A stretch of DNA of 32,399 nucleotides, taken from assembly GCA_947631645.1 (NCBI GenBank), contig CANRMD010000021.1, forward strand, positions 1 through 32,399, written 5' to 3'. A model generated the notes under the pieces. The model worked only from the letters and a program-made list of their open reading frames with translations, made no database searches and had not been told where the DNA came from. The translations under genes and the position numbers were made by a program. The stretch's first letter is position 1; each line of letters begins with the position of its first letter. Positions 1 to 8,790 of this stretch are shown here, in pieces. Origin of the DNA: Candidatus Gastranaerophilales bacterium. Its GTDB lineage: Bacteria; Cyanobacteriota; Vampirovibrionia; Gastranaerophilales; Gastranaerophilaceae.

Positions 1-3000
1 TGGAATTTATTGTTGAAAATGCCTTTATTATTGTATTTCTTACTTCCTCAGGTTCTATTGAAGTAAAAGGTTTATCAACATTTTCTTTAACAAATTTAAT
101 ATACTCTTCATCTGTCATATTTAGAGCTTCTTTTATCAGATTTGATATGTATTTTCTGTCAGATTCTCTGTAACCGCCGAAAATATAGTCCTGTTTAAAA
201 ATATCCAAGTTTTTACCGCACCCCGAACCCGCGTCGGTTTCTCCGCCGCCGTGCATATATTTTGTCGGAGTATTTAACAGAACCCCTTGTGTCCTAAAGA
301 AACGATATTTACTCTCGGGACGCTCCGCATAGCTTACAGATAATAATGCGTCAGAGTCAGGCAGAGCAAAAGCATCAAACTTTGCAAGCTGATTAGAAAA
401 ATCTAACCCGTGAACAAAAAATTTAATATTTCCTGTATTTACTTCTTCCGTCGATTTTAATTCCCCTTGAACCGAAGAAAGCCCCAAAGCATCAATACCC
501 CTTGATATTGAGCCTTTGGGAAATCCTATTTTTTCCCAGGTGTCATTTTCTACCTCATTATATTTTATTATTATCATTCCGTTTTTATCTTTATATACGC
601 CTTTAAAGTTTGTCGAGCCGTCTGCATTCACTTGTGTAATAGCTTCATTTATTTGGCTTGCTTTTGGTATCGGGGTTACAGGCATTATTGGCTGCGTTTT
701 CTTTAATTCTTGTATATTAGCGTTAATTTCCTTTGAATGTGTTTCAAAGTCATTTTTAAACTTATCATAAAACTCATCATCTTTTTTTACTGATTTAAGG
801 TCTGCAATTGTAAACAATTTTGCCATATCAAACAAATTGTCATATTGAAGGTCAAATGCTACAGATTGTTGTTTTTTCTCAACGGGCAATGTGTATAATG
901 TATTGTTATTTACATAGCCAAGCCATTCATGATGTTTTATCAAGGAATATATTTTAATTTTCTCTTCTTTAGGTAAATTAAGTTTATTAATTATATAGAA
1001 TGCATCAAAAGCACTTTCTTCCGCATGAATTTTATCCGTAAAGCCTTCTGTTTTATTACCGTCATGAAATAAAGCACAAATTAGCATTACTTTTTTATGA
1101 GACTCTGAAAGCTTATCAAATTCGGGGTTTTGTACTATTTTTTGCATAACTTTTAAAGAATGTTTCATTATATCGTATTGATGAGCTCCATGCTGAACTC
1201 TTTCTATTTGTGTTCTCAGCTCGGGGAATGTTCTAACTATGTTATTTAACAATAATTTAATTTGAGAATTATTACACAAAATCTTATTATTCTGAGAAAA
1301 TTTAATGACCTTTTCTCTTAATTCTTCTACAACCGCCTTTGTATTCGGATCTGTAATCTGTGCAAGTTTTTTACCGTTATTTAAATTTACCGGATAACCC
1401 GTAATACTGAATGAGTGTCTGGGGTTATCATCAACTTGGGTTCCTTTTGGATTATGATGAAGTTCAAAACCAAAATAGTCATATACTTTTTGGCGTTCTT
1501 GAGGTGTTAAATCTTTCACTATACTAAAGGCATCTTTTATAAATTCTGACTTAGGATATTCTTGCGAAATTTGAATATTAGCATATTCACTGTCTGACAT
1601 ATTTTTTAAAGTATCAGCTAATGATATCAATGCAGTATTAAATACACTAACTTCTTCTTCTGATAATGTATTTGTCTCAATACCTAAAGACCTTACTAAT
1701 GCCGGCAATAAAGTACAATATTCTTCCTGAGTCTTTGGTAAAAGAGGAAAATATTTTCTAAGCTTTTCACTTATATTAAATAACCCTGTGTTGCTTGCTA
1801 CCAGTTTTCTTAATACATCTTTTTTCTTATTTATGGGAATTTCGTTTATATTTTGTTTATTACAAACATCTTTAAATTGTACGGCACAAACCAATTCATC
1901 AGGAGTTAAAGTTTTTACTATGTCCTTTCCCATTATTCGTTCTAATTGTCTTACGTCTTGTAATGTAATTTTATTTTCTTCATTTATAATCGTAAACAAA
2001 TATTCTTTTGGTATTTCGCCTTCCTTAAATAATTTAATTAATTTTTGTAATTCAGAAATTTTTTCAGAATTATTATTATAAGAATTATATTTATAAATAA
2101 TATTTTTTATTTCTTCATCAGTTAATGTTTTATCAAAACTTTGTATCACATCTATTGCAAATTCTCTTTTTTCTCTGTTAGGGGAGGAAATTAAATTACG
2201 CAAAGTATATTTATCAAACCCGAATGAATTTTGTGCAAACAACATTGCAAATGCTATTTTATCTTTATTAACTAATGATTTTTTAGAATCATTCTCATTG
2301 AAAGCCGAATAATCTTTTGTAGCACAAATTATTTCATGCATATCATTATAAGAATATCTTTTATCTTTTGGAGCTTCCAGCATCTTTTTCATTAATTCGA
2401 CAGTTTCAACTTCCGCTTCTTCAACTGTTTGACAATACTCGTTTATATCTATGTCACTATTTTGAGATAAATCCACTAAATATTTTGCAAAATCTAATTT
2501 AACTTTATCAATTTCGGGTTTGTTAATGTAATCCCATCCTCGATAGTTTATTGTTGCTTGAATAATTTTGCACATTACATCAGGATTGAATCTTTTTTCT
2601 TTTGGCATATCAAGCATTTTATTTATCAATTCTATATTATCTTCTTGAGCAAGGTTAATAATACCTATATAATCTTCTAATTTTATTTCATCTTTTTCAT
2701 ACAAATCTATCAAATGATTTGCTATATCAATTTTTATATCATCAAAAGATGTCTTGAGTATTATATCTGATATCGTATCAGCACTAATTCTCTTATCTCC
2801 TTTAAAGTTTATTAAACGTTGTGCAATACTCTGATTTTTATCATTTAAAGTATATGTTGATAAAATTTGAGATTTTTCTCTATTATCATAATTGTCATTT
2901 TGTTTAATTAATTTTTGAACGAAATCAAATGTTTGGCCCTTTGCCGTAAAAAGTATAGGAGCAATATCTTTTGGTTTAAATCTGTTTTCTGAAGTATCAG

Positions 3001-4027
3001 TTACTAAATCCAAAGCTAAAGATTGATTTTCTTCATTTACATGATAAAGAATATTTACAATTTCATCCGTATTATATTCTTGATTTTGGTTATATAACAG
3101 CTTTTGTGCAACTATTAAATTCTCTTTTTTGAATGTTCTTATTATTTTTGTTAAATCTTCCGCATTATAATTTAAAGTATCATCTGCTAATACTTTTCTG
3201 ACAAAGTCTATTGTATGTTCATTTGTACCTTGTAATATTCCTCCAAATTGACGGGTATTATATTTTGAATTTTTCATTTCAATTAATTCTTGTGCCAAAG
3301 TAACATTCTCCGGAGTTAAAAATCTTAAAATCGATGTTTTATCCTCCTCCGGGAACTTATCCTCAGGTTCATTTAATATTTGTTTTATAACATCTCCCGT
3401 TTCTTTCGTATAAGCAGGCATAATATCCGAAAGCTGTTTTACTCCGTATTTTTTACTATCATCATTTAATAATTCTTTAGCAAAAGGTAAACTATCCTCA
3501 TTTATAGTAATTAAAACCGTAGCAATACTGCATTTATCATCAAAACTAACATTTTTTTCATGCATATATTTAACAAAATCAATAACGTCTTGAGGGTTAT
3601 CAATCAAAAAATCTTTTGATTTCTTCACATATTGTACTAATTCTTCATTTTCTTTTTCTTGAACATCTTCAATTTTTTCACCTAATTCGTTTTCGATAGA
3701 ATCAACATCAGCCCCGATATATAAAAATGCACAAGCCAAAGCAAATTGAAAACCTGTAATGTTTATTAACTTTTTAATTTCGTCTTTATCAGTAATGCCA
3801 AGCAAATTTATTATATTTAATCTGCTTTCCGGCGGAACATCAATCTCGGAGGAATCAATCTTCCCTTTAAAACTGCACGAATTTACCTGTGCCATCCCAT
3901 AGGAAGCTAAAGCATTCAATGAATTTGCTTCAACCGTCTTACTCTCAACAGTTTTTGAGGTTGAATTTTTCTGAATACTTACCTTTTCTTTTACAACAGG
4001 CGAGATATTATTATTATGAATTTCCAA
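1..4027 (-). CDS. Giant repeat protein with central HD domain and unknown C-terminal module (3' end outside window)
   Basis: I translated the minus strand by hand and found one uninterrupted frame from 4027 to the window edge (1342 codons, no stop inside). The upstream stop in frame is at 4051-4049. The most likely start is TTG at 4027, with CGGAG about 7 bases upstream; no ATG lies near the start. Residues 53-55 are FKG, followed by a moderately hydrophobic stretch. About residues 110-560 form roughly twelve 31-36-residue helical repeats, probably an alpha-solenoid. About residues 945-1080 carry an HD-superfamily pattern: KHSLKV, then LFHDGNK (HD at 1061-1066), KHHEW and a late Asp in IADL. 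The last 200 visible residues contain HGLDFSN and HGGGETDAGSGCGK and match no family I can name. It follows recN by 67 bases on the same strand. Known: HD domains are usually metal phosphohydrolases. Substrate and role here are unknown. Confidence 0.85.
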   Translation of the reverse strand, partial: MEIHNNNISPVVKEKVSIQKNSTSKTVESKTVEANSLNALASYGMAQVNSCSFKGKIDSSEIDVPPESRLNIINLLGITDKDEIKKLINITGFQFALACAFLYIGADVDSIENELGEKIEDVQEKENEELVQYVKKSKDFLIDNPQDVIDFVKYMHEKNVSFDDKCSIATVLITINEDSLPFAKELLNDDSKKYGVKQLSDIMPAYTKETGDVIKQILNEPEDKFPEEDKTSILRFLTPENVTLAQELIEMKNSKYNTRQFGGILQGTNEHTIDFVRKVLADDTLNYNAEDLTKIIRTFKKENLIVAQKLLYNQNQEYNTDEIVNILYHVNEENQSLALDLVTDTSENRFKPKDIAPILFTAKGQTFDFVQKLIKQNDNYDNREKSQILSTYTLNDKNQSIAQRLINFKGDKRISADTISDIILKTSFDDIKIDIANHLIDLYEKDEIKLEDYIGIINLAQEDNIELINKMLDMPKEKRFNPDVMCKIIQATINYRGWDYINKPEIDKVKLDFAKYLVDLSQNSDIDINEYCQTVEEAEVETVELMKKMLEAPKDKRYSYNDMHEIICATKDYSAFNENDSKKSLVNKDKIAFAMLFAQNSFGFDKYTLRNLISSPNREKREFAIDVIQSFDKTLTDEEIKNIIYKYNSYNNNSEKISELQKLIKLFKEGEIPKEYLFTIINEENKITLQDVRQLERIMGKDIVKTLTPDELVCAVQFKDVCNKQNINEIPINKKKDVLRKLVASNTGLFNISEKLRKYFPLLPKTQEEYCTLLPALVRSLGIETNTLSEEEVSVFNTALISLADTLKNMSDSEYANIQISQEYPKSEFIKDAFSIVKDLTPQERQKVYDYFGFELHHNPKGTQVDDNPRHSFSITGYPVNLNNGKKLAQITDPNTKAVVEELREKVIKFSQNNKILCNNSQIKLLLNNIVRTFPELRTQIERVQHGAHQYDIMKHSLKVMQKIVQNPEFDKLSESHKKVMLICALFHDGNKTEGFTDKIHAEESAFDAFYIINKLNLPKEEKIKIYSLIKHHEWLGYVNNNTLYTLPVEKKQQSVAFDLQYDNLFDMAKLFTIADLKSVKKDDEFYDKFKNDFETHSKEINANIQELKKTQPIMPVTPIPKASQINEAITQVNADGSTNFKGVYKDKNGMIIIKYNEVENDTWEKIGFPKGSISRGIDALGLSSVQGELKSTEEVNTGNIKFFVHGLDFSNQLAKFDAFALPDSDALLSVSYAERPESKYRFFRTQGVLLNTPTKYMHGGGETDAGSGCGKNLDIFKQDYIFGGYRESDRKYISNLIKEALNMTDEEYIKFVKENVDKPFTSIEPEEVRNTIIKAFSTINS

Positions 4028-4094
4028 TACAATACTCCGAATTAATATTTATATCGGTATAAAAACGTAAAACTTTAAATAATTTAAAAAATAT

Positions 4095-5747
4095 TTACAC
4101 ACCTAAAAGATTTTTTGCAAAATTTTCTGACTCTGAGTTTATTTCTCCCGCCGCAAGAAGAGCTATAGCCTTAATTCTGTTTTCAGCTTCAAGATTATAT
4201 ACTTTTACCTTTGTTACGTCAGTTTGTTCTTTTTTTACATAATAATGTTTATCTGCTTTTGCGGCAATTATAGGTTGATGGGTTATTAATATTATCTGAT
4301 GAGTTTTTGATAAATCAGCTATAGCATCAGCAACAGACTGTGAAGCTTTACCGGAAATCCCCGTATCTATTTCATCAAAAATAACAGTATTTGTATCATC
4401 AGCTTGAGCAAATATTGTTTTTATCGCAAGCATTATTCTTGATATTTCTCCGCCTGAAGCTGTCTTTGCTAAGGGTTTTACATCTTCCGATACATTTGTT
4501 GATATTAAAAATTCAACCTTGTCTTTCCCTCGTTCATTCATTTGACATTCTTGGATACTAATTTCAAAACGTGATTTAGGAAGTTCTAATTTCTCTAATT
4601 CTTCCGTTACGGCTTTTGATAACACCCTCGCCAGTTCTATTCTTGCTTTAGATATTATATCGGAAAGTTCATTTAAATTAATTTCCAATTCCTTTTCTTC
4701 TTTTTCAAGCCTTATTACATCATCTTGTGAAAATTCAATATTATTAAGTTCTTCAGATAATTTTTCATAAGTATTTAATATTTCTTTTAAACTACCGCCG
4801 TATTTGCGTTTTAATTTTTCCAGCAAGCTTAAACGCTCACCGATATAGTCCATTCTTTCGTTATCATTTTCTTTGCTTTCCGAATAATTTCTTAGCTGAG
4901 AGGAAATATCCTTGAGAGTTTCATAAGCATTAATAAAATCTTCTTCAATAGGTTTTATTTCCTCATCAGTCGCACTTAACTTTGAAAGATTTGACTTTAC
5001 ACTGCCCAATGCACTTAATATATTTTCATTTTCTCCGTTTAATACGGAATACGATGAAAAAGAAAGTTCTTTTAATTTTTCAACATTTGATAAAACTTCA
5101 AGTTCTTTTTCAAGTTTTTCACATTCTTCTTCGTCCTCAATTTGAGCGTCTTCTATTTCTTTTAATTGAAATTTTAAAAACTCCTCCTGCTGATTAGAAT
5201 TTTCAACAATTGACCGAGCATTTTCAAGTTGTTTTTTTATTGATAAAAGTTTACTATATTTTTCTCCGAATGTATTAACATTATCCCTATGAGCTTTAAG
5301 GGCAAAATTATCCAATAAAATTATATGATTTTTTGTTTGCAGATAGTTATAACTTTGATGCTGGGTATGAATATCAAGGAATTTTTCTCTTATTTCTCTT
5401 ATAAAATCTTGCGTTACTAGTACACCGTTAATCCTAAATCTTGATGAAGAAGCAAGTATTTCACGTGAAATTATTATTTCATTATCAATTATTTCAATGC
5501 CGTTATCCGTTAAAATCTTTTTATTAAAATCAGGTTTTAATTCAATTACCAATTCTATATAAGCTCTATCCGAGCCGGTTTTAATAACTTCTTTATTAAC
5601 TTTTGCCCCGAATGCAGCATCAATTGCTCCGATAATTATACTTTTCCCGGCTCCCGTTTCTCCCGTAAAAACATTAAACCCTTTATCAAACTCCAGAGTT
5701 ATTTCATCAATCAATATATAATTCTTTACGCTGACTGACTTAATCAT
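4095..5747 (-). CDS. recN: DNA repair protein RecN
   Basis: SMC-like ATPase that gathers broken DNA ends during double-strand break repair and recombination. The 550 residues match the usual RecN length. The Walker A motif GETGAGKS is at residues 29-36, followed by long Glu/Lys-rich coiled-coil arms (about 160-370), then a C-terminal ABC head with the signature TASGGEISRIMLA, Walker B VIFDEIDTGISG and the switch ILITHQP. Its ATG begins one base after the nadK stop, so the two are translationally coupled. A nadK-recN pair is common in bacteria, which supports both calls. The giant repeat gene follows downstream on the same strand. Confidence 0.96.
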   Translation of the reverse strand: MIKSVSVKNYILIDEITLEFDKGFNVFTGETGAGKSIIIGAIDAAFGAKVNKEVIKTGSDRAYIELVIELKPDFNKKILTDNGIEIIDNEIIISREILASSSRFRINGVLVTQDFIREIREKFLDIHTQHQSYNYLQTKNHIILLDNFALKAHRDNVNTFGEKYSKLLSIKKQLENARSIVENSNQQEEFLKFQLKEIEDAQIEDEEECEKLEKELEVLSNVEKLKELSFSSYSVLNGENENILSALGSVKSNLSKLSATDEEIKPIEEDFINAYETLKDISSQLRNYSESKENDNERMDYIGERLSLLEKLKRKYGGSLKEILNTYEKLSEELNNIEFSQDDVIRLEKEEKELEINLNELSDIISKARIELARVLSKAVTEELEKLELPKSRFEISIQECQMNERGKDKVEFLISTNVSEDVKPLAKTASGGEISRIMLAIKTIFAQADDTNTVIFDEIDTGISGKASQSVADAIADLSKTHQIILITHQPIIAAKADKHYYVKKEQTDVTKVKVYNLEAENRIKAIALLAAGEINSESENFAKNLLGV

Positions 5748-5748
5748 C

Positions 5749-6597
5749 TTAGCCTTTCCAAGATAATCCCCAATGTAATTTTTCTTTTAAAACGGAATAA
5801 AATGAATTCTTTTGAAGATTTAATAACACCAATTTTGCACAATAATCACTTTTTTTAATTACTATTTCTTCATTCATTCCGATATTTAGAGTTTTTTGTC
5901 CGTCTGCGGAAATTTTTAGCAATGGTTTATTTTGACTTGATGTAACTTTAATAACTTCATAAGACGGGATTACAATAGGTCTTGCATTCATTGTATGAGG
6001 ACATATAGGAACTATAACAATAGCATCCAATACAGGGGATAAAATCGGCCCGCCCGCAGATAATGTATATGCCGTTGAACCTGTAGGTGTTGATATTATT
6101 ATTCCGTCAGCAAGATAATCACAAACAATATTATCGTTAATATGAACATAAAGCCTTGATGTTCTTGAAAAACTGTCTCCTTTTATAACAATATCATTCA
6201 GAGCATTTAACTTGCCGTCCATAGCTGTCAACATTATTCTGTCTTCAACTTTAAATGCACCTTTTAAAATATATTCAACAGCTTCATCGGCTTGAGTTTC
6301 TTTTGCTTGAGATAAAAAGCCAAGTCTGCCTAAATTTATACCCAATATCGGAACTTGATATTGTGAATAATATCTGGCTGTTTTTAATATCGTTCCGTCA
6401 CCGCCTAACACTATCGCAAATGTTACATCCGTATTATATTCATCGGTTGTAAGTATTTTGGCTTCTATTTTTTTTAATTTCAATATATTATCAATTTTAG
6501 CAGCGACATAATGTGCCTTTTGATTATCTTTATTATAAAAGATGCCTATTTTATTTAAATTTATTTCATCACCGTATACAGATTTAACAATGCTCAA
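5749..6597 (-). CDS. nadK: NAD kinase
   Basis: Phosphorylates NAD to NADP in the cytoplasm, the only route to NADP(H). It is 282 residues long, normal for the family. The ATP/NAD-kinase signature GGDGT is at residues 65-69, followed by GINLGRLGFLS and the NAD-binding loop DGIIISTPTGSTAYTLSAGG. It sits between the O-methyltransferase (10 bases upstream) and recN (one-base gap) in the minus-strand chain that starts at grpE. Confidence 0.96.
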   Translation of the reverse strand: MSIVKSVYGDEINLNKIGIFYNKDNQKAHYVAAKIDNILKLKKIEAKILTTDEYNTDVTFAIVLGGDGTILKTARYYSQYQVPILGINLGRLGFLSQAKETQADEAVEYILKGAFKVEDRIMLTAMDGKLNALNDIVIKGDSFSRTSRLYVHINDNIVCDYLADGIIISTPTGSTAYTLSAGGPILSPVLDAIVIVPICPHTMNARPIVIPSYEVIKVTSSQNKPLLKISADGQKTLNIGMNEEIVIKKSDYCAKLVLLNLQKNSFYSVLKEKLHWGLSWKG

Positions 6598-6607
6598 AAG
6601 ATATCTC

Positions 6608-7159
6608 CTATAACTTATATGCCATCAAAAGACCGTCGGGTAAATCCAGTATTTGAACCTGATATTCATCATTATTGGATATTGCACTTACAAAAGGCTC
6701 AACTTTTTTTGCATGGGAAGTAACATTATCAGCAAGAATAATTCCGCCTTTTTTTAACAAGGGGTGTATAACTTCAAAGAATTTTATATACTCTTGCTTA
6801 TTTGCATCTATAAATACAAGGTCAAACTGTTCATTTATTTCATCTTTTATTATATCATAAGCTTGCCCGATTTTAAATGTAACATAATCGGATAATCCGC
6901 ATTCATTTATATATTTACGTGCCAAACATTGTCTTTTTTCCCAAAACTCAATAGTTGTAAGATGACCGTTTGTATATTTCAGAGCATCAGCTATCCACAA
7001 TCCGGAATACCCGTTTGAAGTACCCAGCTCCAAGACATTCTTTGCTCCTGTCGCTTTTATAAGCATACTTATAAAATTACCTGTCTGATGAGATATATTC
7101 CAATATTCTTCAGAGGTTGCTTCAAGTTTTTCCAATATAAGAGTCGTCTTACTGTCCAT
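6608..7159 (-). CDS. SAM-dependent O-methyltransferase, COMT/YrrM-like
   Basis: A 183-residue class I methyltransferase. Motif I is VLELGTSNGYSGLWIA (about residues 40-55), followed by an acidic residue after beta-2 (TTIEFW). DLVFIDANKQEY and ILADNV supply the Asp/Asp-Asn set that binds a divalent metal in the catechol/caffeoyl-CoA O-methyltransferase family. It is short for that family and has little N-terminal substrate lid. Bacterial relatives include YrrM/TrmR, which methylates 5-hydroxyuridine in tRNA; that or a small-molecule target is possible and the sequence does not decide. The start overlaps the end of the beta-propeller gene by 11 bases, indicating coupling. Confidence 0.85.
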   Translation of the reverse strand: MDSKTTLILEKLEATSEEYWNISHQTGNFISMLIKATGAKNVLELGTSNGYSGLWIADALKYTNGHLTTIEFWEKRQCLARKYINECGLSDYVTFKIGQAYDIIKDEINEQFDLVFIDANKQEYIKFFEVIHPLLKKGGIILADNVTSHAKKVEPFVSAISNNDEYQVQILDLPDGLLMAYKL

Positions 7160-8780
7160 TTTTTCTATCCAATATTGTTATTGAATTTATATACTCGCTT
7201 ATAGGGAGAGTTTGTATTGCTTTTTCTTTATCCATATCATATACAACATACTTTAAATCACCCATATTTGTAATTACGGCTAAACTTGAACCGGTTATGG
7301 GCGTAAATGATTTAGAAAAACCTTCTACCGGCAATTTAGTACCTGTGAGCTTATCTTGCTTAGGATCTATAGTGTATACGGTATTATCTCCCGCACATAA
7401 TACATATATTTTTTTATTATATTCGTACATATCAACGGGTTTTGTGCCGATATTTACATCTTTTATACTTGTTGAATACATTTTTCCGTTTTGAACTAAA
7501 TCGCTTTCACTGTCTTCATCTTCATCAATGTCATCATATACCGTAAATAAGTCGGACGTTACCATATCCGCATTATCTTTTTTATTTTCTTCTTTTCTCA
7601 GCTTATTTTGCTTCTTTTCTTTTTTTGTTTTTGATACGGTATTATCCTGGAATAAATCAAATTCAACCATTCTAAATTTTGGCGAAGTTCTTGCTATCAT
7701 ATATATAAGATTATTTTTTAAAATCAGTTTGGTTGTATTCGGATAATTTGTAATAAGTTTATTTTCATAACCGTTTTTTAAATCTAAAACATAAATATTG
7801 GAAGTTTTCATATCTAAATATGCAAGCATACTGCCGTCAGAGGATATAGAAAGTCTTTGCGGAGAACCGGCCAGCTGAATTTTTTCCTTCATCGTCATTG
7901 TTGTTAAATCAATTACGAATAAAGATTCATCTGCCGTACTTGCAACATAAGCTTTATTATCAACCGGATCAACGGCAATTTCAGAAGGAACTGCCGTTAA
8001 ATCTATATGTTTTGATACATATTCATTATCAACATCAATAACATCTATATTTTTTTTATTTTGAGAAGCAGCAAGTAAGTATTTACCGCCAAGTACAGGT
8101 TTTATATCTTTTATTACCCCTGTTGTTTTTAACGAGTATAAAGGTTCTGTGACAGAAGCAGAGTATACTTGAATATATTCGGTTTGAAAATTATTTACGA
8201 AAAATAATTTGTCTTTTAATGCAGACGGTATTGAATAATTTTTTGTATCAGCATTTCTTTTTCCCGTGGGAAGCGGTGCTATTTTTCTTCCCGTTATAAA
8301 AGTTGCTGTTTTTGCACTTCCCAATAAAGGAACGCTTACATCTCCCAAAACACCCGCCAAGCTTTCAGGCAGAACCAATCCTCTGGGCACCATTAAGTCT
8401 TGAGGAATAACACCCGTTTTAACTTCAATCGGAAACTCCGGTATATCTCGCACGGTAAGAGTATCTTCTCCAACCCTTATAACTTTTAACAAAGCCAAAT
8501 TATTATTAAATAAAATCATATCCGGAAAGTTATCCAATTTTTGATTTTGAGGATATGTCTTTACAATTTGAATTTTATCAACTTCTTGAGGATATGCGGG
8601 CAAAATAGGTATATACATAACATTTGAGTTATATACAACAACCCCGTCATATCTTATTGACGGCACTTTCTTTTGCGAAAGCAAATAATCTTTCAAATCT
8701 TTTGGAAGCTGCGTTGCCTGAGCATTCATTGCCATCGTTAAAAATATTATTAAGCTTATTATAAGTGACTTTATTTTCAT
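7149..8780 (-). CDS. Exported YVTN-type beta-propeller protein
   Basis: I place the start at ATG 8780, not 8807: AGGGG lies just upstream, the longer version would overlap dnaJ, and only the shorter one begins with a clean signal peptide (MKIKSLIISL..., probable cleavage after AQA near residue 21). The 543-residue protein has WD/YVTN-like blades, for example PSEIAVDPVDNKAYVASTAD and SPQRLSISSDGSMLAYLD. A highly charged Lys-then-Asp/Glu insertion (coded near 7500-7650) interrupts the blades. Such propellers usually serve as periplasmic or surface binding scaffolds; no catalytic motif is visible. It lies 10 bases after dnaJ. Confidence 0.75.
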   Translation of the reverse strand: MKIKSLIISLIIFLTMAMNAQATQLPKDLKDYLLSQKKVPSIRYDGVVVYNSNVMYIPILPAYPQEVDKIQIVKTYPQNQKLDNFPDMILFNNNLALLKVIRVGEDTLTVRDIPEFPIEVKTGVIPQDLMVPRGLVLPESLAGVLGDVSVPLLGSAKTATFITGRKIAPLPTGKRNADTKNYSIPSALKDKLFFVNNFQTEYIQVYSASVTEPLYSLKTTGVIKDIKPVLGGKYLLAASQNKKNIDVIDVDNEYVSKHIDLTAVPSEIAVDPVDNKAYVASTADESLFVIDLTTMTMKEKIQLAGSPQRLSISSDGSMLAYLDMKTSNIYVLDLKNGYENKLITNYPNTTKLILKNNLIYMIARTSPKFRMVEFDLFQDNTVSKTKKEKKQNKLRKEENKKDNADMVTSDLFTVYDDIDEDEDSESDLVQNGKMYSTSIKDVNIGTKPVDMYEYNKKIYVLCAGDNTVYTIDPKQDKLTGTKLPVEGFSKSFTPITGSSLAVITNMGDLKYVVYDMDKEKAIQTLPISEYINSITILDRKNGQ

Positions 8781-8790
8781 ACTGCCCCTA

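Noticed and set aside
516-2081. Plus-strand ORFs at 516-770 and 1788-2081
   Set aside because: They lie antisense to the continuous minus-strand giant gene, lack ribosome sites, and encode Phe/Ser/Leu-rich peptides expected from the complement of AT-rich coding DNA.
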